Of a DNA stretch of 64,000 bases, positions 46,674 to 56,055 are shown in pieces (positions within the stretch are counted from its first letter, which is position 1; every line of letters begins with the position of its first letter). Both the position numbers and the translations under genes were made by a program. Below the pieces are notes generated by a model. That model searched no databases and was not told where the DNA came from. It saw only the letters and a program-made list of their open reading frames with translations. The stretch is taken from contig NZ_CP113068.1 of NCBI RefSeq assembly GCF_026625885.1, positions 2,108,001 through 2,172,000 on the forward strand, read 5' to 3'. The DNA is from Roseateles sp. SL47 (GTDB lineage Bacteria; Pseudomonadota; Gammaproteobacteria; Burkholderiales; Burkholderiaceae_C).

Positions 46674-48716
46674 TCAGGAAGCGCCCGGGGGCGCCGTTTC
46701 CGAGGACGCGGCCGGCGCATCCTCCGCATTCACGTCGATGGCCAGGGTGAGCACGCCGCTGGGTTCTTCGTCCTCTTCCGCGTCTGCAGCGTCATCCGCC
46801 GTCGCCACCGCATCCAGGCGTTCCACCAGGCTGGCATGCACATCCAGCGTCAGCTCATCCAGTCCGGTGATGCGCACCTTCACATGGCTGTGACGGGGCA
46901 GGCTTTCGCAACCCAGGGCGCGGAACACCAGCGGGAGATCGTCCGCACGGACCAGGCCTTCCTTCATCACCGCCGCCGTCAGCTCGGTGATGCCCTGCTG
47001 CTTCAGAAAACGCAGGGTCCAGTAGCGTTCGATGCCCGACTGGAAGCCGTTGTAGGCGCTGTAGGCGGCATCGAAGCCGGAGATGATGGAGAAAAGCTGG
47101 GCGTCCTTGGGCTTGAACGGCGCCACCAGGGCGGCCGTGCGGCCATGGCGGGCGCAGGCAATGATCTGCCACTGGTTCACCAGGTCCACATACCGGCGCA
47201 GCGGCGAAGTGGCCCAGGTGTATTGGCTGACGCCCATGCCGGCATGGGGGGCCGGCTTGGTGCCCATGCGCACCTTGATGCCGGGCGCCAGGCTGGCCTG
47301 GCTGCGGTAGATGCCGGGCACACCGCATTCGGCCAGAAAAGCACCCCAACTGCTGTTGGCCAGGATCATGGCTTCGGCCACGATGAGATCCAGCGCCGCA
47401 CCGCGCTGGCGCACGCCGATGCTGACCTGCTCGGTGCCTTCCGGCTCATGGTCGCCGTTGCCTTCCAGGCGGAAGTTGTAGTCGGGCCGGTTGAAGGTCT
47501 CTGGCTTGCCGCGCACCACTTCGCGCTTGGCCTTCAGGTCCTTGGCCAAACGGTAGGCAAAGGCCAGCTCCGGGGCGAAATCGTAGTCGGCCGGTTCGGC
47601 GCCGGTCAGCGTGGCGTCGGTGATGACCTTGTCCAGCTTGTCGTGGCGCAGGTTGGCCGCAATCGGCACCCGCTCCAGGCGGGTTTCGCGGGCGGTGATC
47701 TCCAGCGTGGCCTCGTCCATCGTGAGGTAGATGCTGACGGCCGGGCAGTCGCGTCCTTCGATCAGGGTGTAGGTTTGCACCACCTCGTCGGGCAGCATGG
47801 TCAGCTTCCAGCCCGGCATGTAGACGGTGCTGAAGCGGTCCCGCGCCACCTTGTCCACCGGGGAGTCCGGCTGGATGGCCAGGCCGGGGGCGGCAATATG
47901 CACCCCGAACACCACCGAGCCGGTGCCCAGCCCCTGGACCGACAGCGCATCGTCGATTTCGGTGGTGGCCGAATCGTCGATGGAGAAGGCGCGTACCGAC
48001 GCCAGCGGCAGTTCGTCCTTGATGGCCGGCGCCGACAGGGCCGGGAAGGCCGTCCCTTTGGGGAAGTGCTCGAACAGGAAGCGCTTCCAGTGGAATTGAT
48101 AGGGGCTGGTGATGGCGCCCGCGTCTTTGAGCAGGTCCAGCGGCGCCTTCTGGCTGCGGCGGGCCGCTTCCACCAGGGCTTTGTATTCCGGGCCGTTCTT
48201 GTCCGGGCGGAAGAGAATGCGGTAGATCTGCTCGGTGATGGGGGCTGGGCAGCGACCTTCTGCCAGTTCACCGGCCCATTCTTCGATCTGGGCGGCAATC
48301 TGCTTCTTGCGCTCGATGCCCAGCAGCGCCGCCTTGACGATGTCCGCCGGCGCCTTCTTGAATTGACCCTTGCCCATGCGCCGGAAGTAATGCGGCGCTT
48401 CAAACAGCCGGAACAGCGCGCCGGCCTGCTGGCTGATCGAGGCCTTGGCGTCGAAATAGTCCCGTGCAAGGTCGGCAAAACCGAACTCGTTCTCCGGAGC
48501 AAATTCCCAGGCCAGGTCCAGGTCGATCTCCTGGGCAAGCCGCTGCCCGTCCGCCATCAGCTCAGCCGGGGACGGCTTGTCGAACTTCAGCAGGACGTTG
48601 GCGGATTTCACTTTGACGCGCTTACCCGAATCCAGTTCGATCTGCATCGAGGATTCGGCTTCGGACATCACGCGGCCGGCGAGGAATTTTCCGGCGTCTT
48701 CGAACAGGGCAAACAT
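46674..48716 (-). CDS. RNase II-family 3'-5' exoribonuclease (RNB domain)
   Basis: 680 residues. The RNB domain has the metal-binding cluster SIDDSATTEIDDALSV and HIAAPGLAIQPDSPVDKVARDR, with TSPLRRYVDLVNQWQ near the C-terminal end of the catalytic core. The N-terminal part has a small OB-like stretch and a winged-helix-like PHYFRRMGKGQFKK region, as in RNase II-like proteins. Shorter than RNase R (about 800), so an RNase II/Rnb-like enzyme. C-terminus is an acidic/Ala tail. Confidence 0.87.
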   Translation of the reverse strand: MFALFEDAGKFLAGRVMSEAESSMQIELDSGKRVKVKSANVLLKFDKPSPAELMADGQRLAQEIDLDLAWEFAPENEFGFADLARDYFDAKASISQQAGALFRLFEAPHYFRRMGKGQFKKAPADIVKAALLGIERKKQIAAQIEEWAGELAEGRCPAPITEQIYRILFRPDKNGPEYKALVEAARRSQKAPLDLLKDAGAITSPYQFHWKRFLFEHFPKGTAFPALSAPAIKDELPLASVRAFSIDDSATTEIDDALSVQGLGTGSVVFGVHIAAPGLAIQPDSPVDKVARDRFSTVYMPGWKLTMLPDEVVQTYTLIEGRDCPAVSIYLTMDEATLEITARETRLERVPIAANLRHDKLDKVITDATLTGAEPADYDFAPELAFAYRLAKDLKAKREVVRGKPETFNRPDYNFRLEGNGDHEPEGTEQVSIGVRQRGAALDLIVAEAMILANSSWGAFLAECGVPGIYRSQASLAPGIKVRMGTKPAPHAGMGVSQYTWATSPLRRYVDLVNQWQIIACARHGRTAALVAPFKPKDAQLFSIISGFDAAYSAYNGFQSGIERYWTLRFLKQQGITELTAAVMKEGLVRADDLPLVFRALGCESLPRHSHVKVRITGLDELTLDVHASLVERLDAVATADDAADAEEDEEPSGVLTLAIDVNAEDAPAASSETAPPGAS

Positions 48717-48849
48717 AGCGGTGGCATTGTCGCTGATCGGCGCGACGCCCGAGCGGCGGGTAGAGCGGGCTCGGTGTCAATTCGTTCCGGTCGTGGAGTC
48801 ATGGTTGACTTTCCGACCTGTGGCCGGATGGCCCGGCAGACCCCCTTTG

Positions 48850-48889
48850 TTGTCAATTTGTTGTCAACGTGCTGTCAACGCCCTGTCAA
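48850..48889 (+). promoter_or_regulatory. PhoB-box-like array upstream of lplT
   Basis: Four heptamers in direct repeat: TTGTCAA (48850-48856), TTGTCAA (48861-48867), CTGTCAA (48872-48878), CTGTCAA (48883-48889), each 11 bp apart. PhoB boxes are CTGTCAT repeats with exactly this 11-bp period, so this looks like two adjacent boxes. It lies 83 bases upstream of lplT and 133 bases from the divergent RNase gene. A clear -10 is not visible. Confidence 0.55.
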
Positions 48890-48972
48890 GGCAGCGTCAC
48901 CGGGGGCTTTCACACTCCGGCGGCACCTGGGTCTGTATCCCTTCACTTTGAGCGGCCTCGTCCGCCGCGCCG

Positions 48973-50238
48973 ATGCCTCATCGCTTCTATACGCTCATCG
49001 CCGCCCAGTTCTTTTCTGCGCTGGCGGACAACGCCCTGCTGATTGTGGGCATTGCCCTGCTGCGGGAGATGGGGCAGCCGGTGTGGTGGGCGCCCCTGCT
49101 CAAACTCTGTTTCACCCTGGCCTATGTGCTGCTGGCGCCGGCGGTGGGGCTGCTGGCCGACGCGGTGCCCAAGGTCGCCTTGATGACCTGGATGAATGGG
49201 CTCAAGGCCCTGGGCGTCGGCGCCATGGTGCTGGGGCTGGACCCGCTGGCGGCGTTTGCCGTGGTGGGGGTGGCGGCCTCCTGTTATGCACCGGCCAAAT
49301 ACGGGCTGATCACTGAAATCGTCCCACCCGGGCGTCTGGTGGCGGCCAATGGGTGGATCGAGGTGTCGGTGGTGTGCTCGGTGCTGCTGGGCACGCTGGT
49401 GGGGGGGCTGCTGGTCAGCCCTTGGTGGATGAGCGTGGCGGCCGGGTGGCCGCTGCGCAGTCCGCTGATGGGGTCGCTGCTGGCGCTGCTGAGCTTGTAT
49501 GCCACGGCTGCGGTGCTGCAATGGCGGGTGCCGGAGAGTGGAGCGGTGTATGCCCGTTCACCCCGGCAGCCGGTGGCCATTCTGAAAGACTTTCTGGCGT
49601 CCAACGCCATGCTGTGGCGCGATCGTCTGGGCGGTCGGCTGTCGCTGTCGATGACGACGCTGTTCTGGGGCGCAGGCGCCACGCTGCAACTGGCGGTGCT
49701 GCAATGGGCGCAGGATGTGCTGGGCTTGCGGCTGAACCAGGGCGCCTATCTGCAAGCCACCGTGGCCATTGGGGTGGTGGCGGGGGCCGGGCTGGCGGGC
49801 CGCTGGATCAGCTTGCATCACGCAATCCGGGTACTGCCGCTGGGTCTCCTGCTCGGGCTGCTGATGCTGGCCACCCCCTGGGTGCGCTCACTGGAATGGG
49901 CCCTGCCGGCGATGGTGCTGGTGGGGGCGGTGGGAGGGGCGATGGTGGTGCCGATGAATGCGCTGCTGCAACACCGGGGTGTGCAACTGCTCAGCGCGGG
50001 CCGCTCGATTGCGGTGCAGGGCTTCAATGAGAATCTGAGCATCCTCCTGATGCTGGGGCTCTACACGAGCCTTCAGGCGTGGGGCGTCCCGCTGGTGTGG
50101 CTGATGAGCGGGCTGGGTGTGTTTGTCAGCCTGACGGTCGTCACCTTGATGCTTCGCCGCCGAGGGCGGCAAGTGCCGCCGTCAGAACGAGAACGACCAG
50201 TAGCAACAGGCAGCAGTGGCGTTCTGCCGGAGCGTTGA
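48973..50238 (+). CDS. lplT: Lysophospholipid transporter LplT
   Basis: 421 residues, MFS fold, about 12 transmembrane helices. FFSALADNALLIVGIALL at the start, CYAPAKYGLITEIVPPGRLVAANGWIE and the C-terminal RGVQLLSAGRSIAVQGFNEN are characteristic of LplT, which flips lysophosphatidylethanolamine inward for re-acylation. The acyltransferase Aas is not adjacent. Confidence 0.9.
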   Translation: MPHRFYTLIAAQFFSALADNALLIVGIALLREMGQPVWWAPLLKLCFTLAYVLLAPAVGLLADAVPKVALMTWMNGLKALGVGAMVLGLDPLAAFAVVGVAASCYAPAKYGLITEIVPPGRLVAANGWIEVSVVCSVLLGTLVGGLLVSPWWMSVAAGWPLRSPLMGSLLALLSLYATAAVLQWRVPESGAVYARSPRQPVAILKDFLASNAMLWRDRLGGRLSLSMTTLFWGAGATLQLAVLQWAQDVLGLRLNQGAYLQATVAIGVVAGAGLAGRWISLHHAIRVLPLGLLLGLLMLATPWVRSLEWALPAMVLVGAVGGAMVVPMNALLQHRGVQLLSAGRSIAVQGFNENLSILLMLGLYTSLQAWGVPLVWLMSGLGVFVSLTVVTLMLRRRGRQVPPSERERPVATGSSGVLPER

Positions 50239-50248
50239 GTGCAAGGGC

Positions 50249-51487
50249 TCACGCCCGCACCGGCGGCGCCAGCAAACCGGCGCTGGCCCGCAGCGCAACG
50301 CTGGTTCCGTCAATGGCCGCCGCATACACCTGCTCGATCCCTTGCACGATGCCGTCCCAGCCCATCGATTCGGCGCCCTCCCGGGCTGCGGCACGCATCG
50401 CCGTGAGGCGCTGGCGGTCTTCCAGCAACCCCAGCAGCCGCTCTGAAAACATGTCAGCCCCGCTGCCCAACGGCACCGTCGCGCCATTCACACCGTGACG
50501 CACCAGCAGCGCCGCCGCTGCGTAGTGATAGGCCAGTACTGGCAACCCGCTGGCCAAGGCTTCCGGCGTGACGTTGCCATAGGTCTCGGTCACGCTCGGG
50601 AACACAAACACATCGCCGCTGGCGTAGTGGGCGGCCAAATCCTCGCCATGGCGCATGCCGGCAAAGATGGCCTCCGGCAGTTGCTGCTGCAGTTCGGCCC
50701 GGGCAGGGCCATCCCCCACCAGCACCAGCCGGGCGCGGGGATGGTGGCGCCGCACCGTCGGCCACAGGTCCACCAGCAATTGAAGATTCTTTTCTGCCGC
50801 CAACCGGCCCACATGCAGCAGCACCGGGTCCTGCGGGGCCACGCCCCATTGCTCCCGCAAGGCTTCGCTGCGGCGGGCAGGGTCGAACAGCTGGGTGTCC
50901 ACCCCGCGCGCAATCACGCTCACATGCCGGAAGCCCTGCGCCATCAGCTCCCCCGCCAGCGTGGCGTTGGGCACCATGGTGCTGTGGCAGCGGTTGTGGA
51001 ACTTGCGCAGATAGGCCAGCAACGGCCGGCGCAACCAGCCAATGCCGTAATGCTGGGCATACGCATGGAAATTGGTGCGGAACTCCGACACCACCGGCAG
51101 CTTGAGCTGACGCGCTGCCTGCAGTGCCGACCATCCCATCGGCCCTTCCGTCGCGATGTGCACCACATCCGGCCGACGGTTGGCCCACAGCTGCACCAGC
51201 GTGCGCTTGGACACCACGCCCATGCGCAAATGCGGATAACGCGGCACCGGCAGGCCCCGCATCAGGACCTCGTCCGAGCGGGGCCCGGCGGCATCACTGG
51301 CGGCCTGGCGGGGGCGCAGCAGTTGCACCGCATGATCGCGGTCCTGCAGGCCCTTCACCACGCAGGCAATGCTGCGGGCCACCCCGTTGACTTCAGGCGG
51401 ATAGGTTTCCGTCACCACGGCCACGCGGAAGTACCGTTGGCGTGTGGGTAGCTCGTCCACCTCGAGTTCGATCGGCGCGCTTGTCAT
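50249..51487 (-). CDS. GT4-family glycosyltransferase
   Basis: 412 residues from ATG ending 51487 (MTSAPIELEVDELPTRQR). VVTETYPPEVNGVARSI is the acceptor-side N-terminus of mannosyl/glucosyl transferases of the SQD2/MgtA type; the C-terminal domain has HVGRLAAEKNLQLLVDLWP, LVLVGDGPARAEL, and FPSVTETYGNVTPEALASGLPV, where the second Glu is the GT4 EX7E motif. Likely a lipid or phospho-lipid glycosyltransferase; donor and acceptor unknown. Converges with lplT (10 bases between the stops). Confidence 0.85.
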   Translation of the reverse strand: MTSAPIELEVDELPTRQRYFRVAVVTETYPPEVNGVARSIACVVKGLQDRDHAVQLLRPRQAASDAAGPRSDEVLMRGLPVPRYPHLRMGVVSKRTLVQLWANRRPDVVHIATEGPMGWSALQAARQLKLPVVSEFRTNFHAYAQHYGIGWLRRPLLAYLRKFHNRCHSTMVPNATLAGELMAQGFRHVSVIARGVDTQLFDPARRSEALREQWGVAPQDPVLLHVGRLAAEKNLQLLVDLWPTVRRHHPRARLVLVGDGPARAELQQQLPEAIFAGMRHGEDLAAHYASGDVFVFPSVTETYGNVTPEALASGLPVLAYHYAAAALLVRHGVNGATVPLGSGADMFSERLLGLLEDRQRLTAMRAAAREGAESMGWDGIVQGIEQVYAAAIDGTSVALRASAGLLAPPVRA

Positions 51488-51683
51488 GCCGGAATGATGG
51501 TCGCCGTTCGCAACAGTTGTGTGACGCTGCGGGTCGTCACGCGCCTGAAACAGCGGCGCGACACAGTCGCCACGTCGCCGTCGCACTGGCGCCATGAAAC
51601 TGCCACGTCTCTGCCATGCCGCAGCGACACCGGGCCGTCGGGTGCGTGCGGCATTCCTGATCATTTATCTGGACGAGGGCCGC

Positions 51684-52325
51684 ATGAAGGACTTTCTGGA
51701 CCTGCTCAATGAACAGCGCTGGGACGACCACCGCTACTACCATCACTGCCGCATCAACCAGTCGCTGCACCTGTTGAGCGCCTGCTGCTTTGTGGTGGCT
51801 TACGGCCTGCTGTTGGTGGATCCGGCCTGGGCCGCCTTGCTGGCCTGGGGGGTGTCCATGACCAGCCGTCAGGCGGGCCACTTCTTCTTCGAGCCCAAAG
51901 GCTTTGATGAGGTGAACCAGGCCACCCATGAGCACAAGGAAGCCATCAAGATTGGCTACAACCTGCGTCGCAAGATCGTGCTGATGGCGCTGTGGGCAGC
52001 CTCGCCGGTGGCCTTGTGGCTGCAGCCCGGCCTCTGGGGCCTGTTCGCCCCGGCCACCAGCTTTGTGGAGTACCTCCACCAGCTTGGCCTGATCTGGTTC
52101 TGGCTGGGCGTGGGGGGGCTGGTGTTCCGCGTGCTGCAACTGGCGGTCACCCGCGACCTGCGCACCGGTTTGGCCTGGGCCACCAAGATCATCACCGACC
52201 CCTTCCACGACATTCAGCTCTACCATCGCGCTCCGTTGCATCTGTTGCGCGGTGAGCGCATGGATCCCATGCATCACGTGCTGATGGAACGGCAGAATGC
52301 GGGGCACGGCGAGCAGGCTGCCTGA
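51684..52325 (+). CDS. DUF962/Mpo1-like membrane protein
   Basis: 213 residues from ATG 51684 (GAGG ribosome-binding site). Three to four hydrophobic segments. The His-rich start HRYYHHCRINQSLHLLS and GHFFFEPKGFDEVNQATHEHKEAIKIGY resemble the YGL010w/Mpo1 type of iron-dependent alpha-oxidation enzymes of fatty acids, but the match is loose. Upstream sequence to 51594 is open in the same frame yet lacks conservation signs. Confidence 0.55.
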   Translation: MKDFLDLLNEQRWDDHRYYHHCRINQSLHLLSACCFVVAYGLLLVDPAWAALLAWGVSMTSRQAGHFFFEPKGFDEVNQATHEHKEAIKIGYNLRRKIVLMALWAASPVALWLQPGLWGLFAPATSFVEYLHQLGLIWFWLGVGGLVFRVLQLAVTRDLRTGLAWATKIITDPFHDIQLYHRAPLHLLRGERMDPMHHVLMERQNAGHGEQAA

Positions 52326-52413
52326 GGGCCGCGGCTGACCCCTTGTCGGGTCAGCCCACCGGAACCTCACGGGACGGCTCGCCGGATGTCCGTCCCTGTC
52401 CGGAGGTTCCTGC

Positions 52414-53403
52414 ATGTCCCTGCCGCCCTGGCGCCGCTGGCTGGCGCCTGTCCTGTCCCTGCGGGCCTGGTCCCCCGCGCTGCTTGCTTTGCTGCTCGCA
52501 GGCTGCAGCGCCATGCCCAATACCGGCACCCAGCGCCTGGTGGGCGGGCCGGTGGTCTACACCTATGTCGGGCAGGGCAAGCCGGTGGTGGTGCTGCAGT
52601 CCAGCATCGGCGACGGACGCGACCCCTGGATTCCGGTGCTGAGCGAACTGCGCAGCCGCTATTCGGTGTTTGCTTACGACCGCCCTGGCTACGGCGACAG
52701 CTCCGCGACGCCGCCCACCCCTCGCAACCCCTGCGGCATTGCCACCGAATTGCATGACCTGCTGCATGCTTCCGGCGTGCAGCCGCCCTATCTGCTGGTG
52801 GGGCATTCGATGGGCGGGCTCTATCAATACGCCTTCTCGCGTTTGTATCCCGATGAGGTGGCCGGCCTGGTGCTGGTGGATGCGGTGCATCCGATGCACA
52901 CGCGCCGCATGCAGGTGGAAGTGCCGCTGATGGCCAACATGCTGGAGAGCATGAGCCGGCGAGTGTTCCGGGGCATCCTGCAGGTGGAATACAACATGCA
53001 GACCGACTGTGTGGATGCCCTGCTCGCCAAACGGCGCCCGGATGTGCCGGTGCGGGTGCTGACGCGAACCGTCTACACGCAGGAAGAAACCATCAGCGGT
53101 TTCGAAGCCATGGTGCATGGGCTGGAGCCGAACTGGCTGCCCCTGACCGGTGGCAAACGCATCGAGCCGGTGGAGGGCGCCGGGCACTACATCCAGCGGG
53201 ACCATCCGGAGGCCGTGGTGGCGGCCGTGGATGGCGTGGTGAAGGAAATGGCGGAGCGCAAGGCGGCGGCTGCCACTGCAGCGGCTACAGTCGCGGCCTC
53301 AGCGGCCTCAGCGGCCTCAGCGGCCTCAGCCGCCACCGCGCCCCCGGCTTCCCCGGCCAGTGCTCCCGCAACGGCCGCGTCTTCACCCGTGCAGACGCAT
53401 TGA
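52414..53403 (+). CDS. Lipoprotein alpha/beta hydrolase
   Basis: 329 residues. Lipoprotein signal ending LLALLLAGC. Hydrolase core with the nucleophile elbow GHSMGG (Ser), YDRPGYGDSS, and a C-terminal His (GAGHYIQRDHPE). The last ~60 residues are Ala/Ser/Pro-rich, partly built from a 9-bp in-frame tandem repeat (53293-53328). Likely an esterase or peptidase on the periplasmic side; substrate unknown. Confidence 0.8.
   Translation: MSLPPWRRWLAPVLSLRAWSPALLALLLAGCSAMPNTGTQRLVGGPVVYTYVGQGKPVVVLQSSIGDGRDPWIPVLSELRSRYSVFAYDRPGYGDSSATPPTPRNPCGIATELHDLLHASGVQPPYLLVGHSMGGLYQYAFSRLYPDEVAGLVLVDAVHPMHTRRMQVEVPLMANMLESMSRRVFRGILQVEYNMQTDCVDALLAKRRPDVPVRVLTRTVYTQEETISGFEAMVHGLEPNWLPLTGGKRIEPVEGAGHYIQRDHPEAVVAAVDGVVKEMAERKAAAATAAATVAASAASAASAASAATAPPASPASAPATAASSPVQTH
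53293..53328. repeat. In-frame 9-bp tandem repeat, 4 copies
   Basis: Four copies of GCGGCCTCA within the hydrolase gene, encoding Ala-Ala-Ser units. Copy number changes would keep the frame. Confidence 0.95.
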
Positions 53404-53436
53404 GACCAGCGCGCTGGTGAGCGCCGGTCCCCGCGA

Positions 53437-55095
53437 TCAGCGCGCCAGCCCCAGCGTCTCCAGCAGCAGGCGGCGCTTGATCGCCTTGTTGGTCAGATCC
53501 GCCGGGCCGGTCCACCAGCCCCCGTCTCGCATGGCCTGAGCCGCCGCCAGGATGCGCCGCTGCACCTCATCGAAGTCCTCCTCGCTGAAATCGGTGCTGA
53601 AGATCATGCGGCCGGTGCCCACCCAGCTCAGGGCCAGCCCCTGGGCCCGCATGAAGTACTGCAGCATCCAGTTGTAGCGGGAGGGTTGCAGGTAGTAGAG
53701 CGTCCAGACGGACGACATGTTGGCCGCCCGCAGCGGCAGGTCGGCCGCTTCCAGCGCCGCATTCAGCCGGGCGCGTCGCTGATCCTGAAGCTCGTCCTGC
53801 TCACGCAGCGTCCGCTGCCACGCCGGATCTTCCAAGGCATCCAGGAAGACCGACATCGCACCCATCACATAGGGATGTGTATTGAACGTGCCTCGGGCAA
53901 AGCAGATGTCCGCCGGGCGCTGCTCCCGGTAGCGCTTCATCCAGGCGGCCTTGCCGCAGACCACGCCCACCGGCAGGCCGCCGCCCAGGGTCTTGCCGTA
54001 GGTGACCAGATCGGCCTGTACGCCGAAATAGGCCTGCGCCCCGCCCAAGCCGAGGCGGAAACCCATGAAGACTTCATCGAAGATCAGTGCAATGCCGCGT
54101 TCGGTGCAGACCTGCCGCAGTTCCTTCAGCCAGGCGGCATAGGCCTCCCGGTCATAGGCGGCGCGCCGTGAACTGTCCACCAGCGAGCCGTCCCCCGGTG
54201 CTGGCTTGTTGGGATGCAGCGCCTGCAGCGGGTTGACCAGCACGCAGGCGATGTCCCGCCGTGTGCGCAGCACCTGCAGGCTGCGGGCATGCAGGTCCCG
54301 CAGGGTGTAGGTGCGTTCGGCCGGCAAAGGGTTGCCCGGCCCCGGTTGAGCCTCGTCCCACCAGCCGTGATAAGCACCGCAGAAGCGCACCAGATGCGTG
54401 CGGCCGGTGTGGTAGCGGGCCAGACGCACCGCCTGCATCACCGCTTCGGTCCCGGACATGTGAAAGGACAACTGCTCCATGCCGGACAGCGCCAGCAGCC
54501 GCTGCACATTGCTTTCCACCAGCGGGTGGTACACCCCCAGCACCGGGCCGAGTTCCGCCACCCGGGCGCTGCCTTCAGCAATGCAGCGCTGGTAGAACGG
54601 GTAGCCGAACAGGTTGACGCCATAGCTGCCCGCCAGATCAATGAACCGTTGGCCGTCCAGGTCGGTCAGCCAGTGGCCGTCGCTGCGGGCCATCACTGCG
54701 CCCAGGGGCAGGGCCGTCTGCACCACCGGGCTGAAGGGCGGCGGCACGCGGTAGCTGCTGGTGAACTGGAGATCCGGCAGGCCCGGCTTCAGGGCCTGGG
54801 TGGCCGCCACGCTGCGGGCATGCCGTTCCCGCAGCGTCAGCGACAAGGCGTCGAAGCTGGCCCGGCGGCGGGCAGCCATCTCCAGCGGCGCATCGTCCGC
54901 CTGGAAAAAGCGGTCGTCACCAAAACGTTGTGACGGCATCCACCGCGCCAGGCGCACCGCCATCCGCGAATGCCCGGCGAGCGACGGATGTTTGGCGCGC
55001 GACAGCTGGAGCCGGCGCCAGCCCTTGGGCGCGAGCGCAAGGGCGGCGGTCAGCAGGCCGGCGGCTGCTAAAGCGGAGAGAAAATCAGGATTCAT
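53437..55095 (-). CDS. Class III aminotransferase (glutamate-1-semialdehyde aminomutase-like)
   Basis: 552 residues from ATG ending 55095, with a membrane-like helix at the N-terminus (LSALAAAGLLTAALALA). PLP-enzyme motifs: SGTEAVMQAVRLARYHTGR, FCGAYHGWWDE, LIFDEVFMGFRLG and TYGKTLGGGLPVGVV with the Schiff-base Lys. It differs from HemL by ~120 extra N-terminal residues and is more likely a transaminase or aminomutase of secondary or lipid metabolism. Divergent from the phosphatidylserine decarboxylase gene (72 bases between starts). Confidence 0.78.
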   Translation of the reverse strand: MNPDFLSALAAAGLLTAALALAPKGWRRLQLSRAKHPSLAGHSRMAVRLARWMPSQRFGDDRFFQADDAPLEMAARRRASFDALSLTLRERHARSVAATQALKPGLPDLQFTSSYRVPPPFSPVVQTALPLGAVMARSDGHWLTDLDGQRFIDLAGSYGVNLFGYPFYQRCIAEGSARVAELGPVLGVYHPLVESNVQRLLALSGMEQLSFHMSGTEAVMQAVRLARYHTGRTHLVRFCGAYHGWWDEAQPGPGNPLPAERTYTLRDLHARSLQVLRTRRDIACVLVNPLQALHPNKPAPGDGSLVDSSRRAAYDREAYAAWLKELRQVCTERGIALIFDEVFMGFRLGLGGAQAYFGVQADLVTYGKTLGGGLPVGVVCGKAAWMKRYREQRPADICFARGTFNTHPYVMGAMSVFLDALEDPAWQRTLREQDELQDQRRARLNAALEAADLPLRAANMSSVWTLYYLQPSRYNWMLQYFMRAQGLALSWVGTGRMIFSTDFSEEDFDEVQRRILAAAQAMRDGGWWTGPADLTNKAIKRRLLLETLGLAR

Positions 55096-55167
55096 GGCAA
55101 TGGCCTTTAAGTGCTGTCTTGTCACACAGGATTGGCACAGTGGCGAGATGTACCGGATGCGATTGAC

Positions 55168-56055
55168 ATGTCTATGAAACTGGCGAGTTGGCGAGATCGT
55201 CTGACCCAACAGGAACAACTGAATTTCCTCCTGACCAATCGGGTGCCGCGCCTGGCGCTGACCCGTTTCATGGGCTGGTACAGCCGGATCAACAGCCCGT
55301 GGCTGACGCGGTGTTCGGTCGCCATCTGGCGCTTGTTCACCGATCTGGACCTGAGCGAGGCGGAACCGCGGCAGTACCGCAGCCTGCGGGAGGTCTTCAC
55401 CCGGCGGTTGCGGCCGGGCATGCGGCCGGTGGAGGCCGACCCGTCGCTGCTGGTGAGCCCCTGTGATGCGGTGGTGGGCGCCTTGGGCACGGTCGAGCGC
55501 GGCATGGCCCTGCAGGCCAAGGGCATGGCCTACGGCATCCAGGAACTGTTCGGGGACGCGCAGCGCGCGGCGCCTTATTTGAATGGGCGCTACCTGACGC
55601 TGCGGCTGACCTCCTCCATGTACCACCGCTTCCATGCACCGGCCGACCTCACCATCGAGCGGGTCACGCACATCGCGGGCGACACCTGGAATGTGAATCC
55701 GATTGCGCTGAAACGGGTGGAGCGCCTGTTCTGTCGGAATGTGCGGGCGGCCATCGAAGCGCGTCTGCCGGACGGCACACCGATCGCGCTGGTGCCCGTG
55801 GCGGCGATTCTGGTGGCCAGCCTGCGCCTGCATGCACTGGACCTCACTTTGCGGCCGGACCATCCCGGTCCGCACTGCTTCGACTGTCGCCATTCGCATA
55901 CACGTGGCGAGGAAATGGGCTGGTTTGAGCAGGGGTCGACGATCATCGTGTTCCTGCCCCCCGGCATCGAATGGCTGCCGGGCCTGGCCACCGGCCAGAC
56001 ACTGCGCATGGGGCAGGCGATAGCGCGCCTCCCTGGAACTTCTGCTGATGGCTGA
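55168..56055 (+). CDS. psd: Phosphatidylserine decarboxylase proenzyme
   Basis: 295 residues from ATG 55168. It makes phosphatidylethanolamine. The self-cleavage site is GST in EQGSTIIVFLPPG, whose Ser becomes the pyruvoyl group; MYHRFHAPADLTI carries the catalytic His. Its 3' end overlaps the next gene by 8 bases. The site 50 kb of window holds no pssA. Confidence 0.88.
   Translation: MSMKLASWRDRLTQQEQLNFLLTNRVPRLALTRFMGWYSRINSPWLTRCSVAIWRLFTDLDLSEAEPRQYRSLREVFTRRLRPGMRPVEADPSLLVSPCDAVVGALGTVERGMALQAKGMAYGIQELFGDAQRAAPYLNGRYLTLRLTSSMYHRFHAPADLTIERVTHIAGDTWNVNPIALKRVERLFCRNVRAAIEARLPDGTPIALVPVAAILVASLRLHALDLTLRPDHPGPHCFDCRHSHTRGEEMGWFEQGSTIIVFLPPGIEWLPGLATGQTLRMGQAIARLPGTSADG

Noticed and set aside
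45207..49316. A 1369-codon open frame on the plus strand
   Set aside because: It runs antisense to aroE, the TonB-like gene and the RNase gene, all recognisable on the minus strand. The frame is an artefact of high GC codon use and shows no domains.
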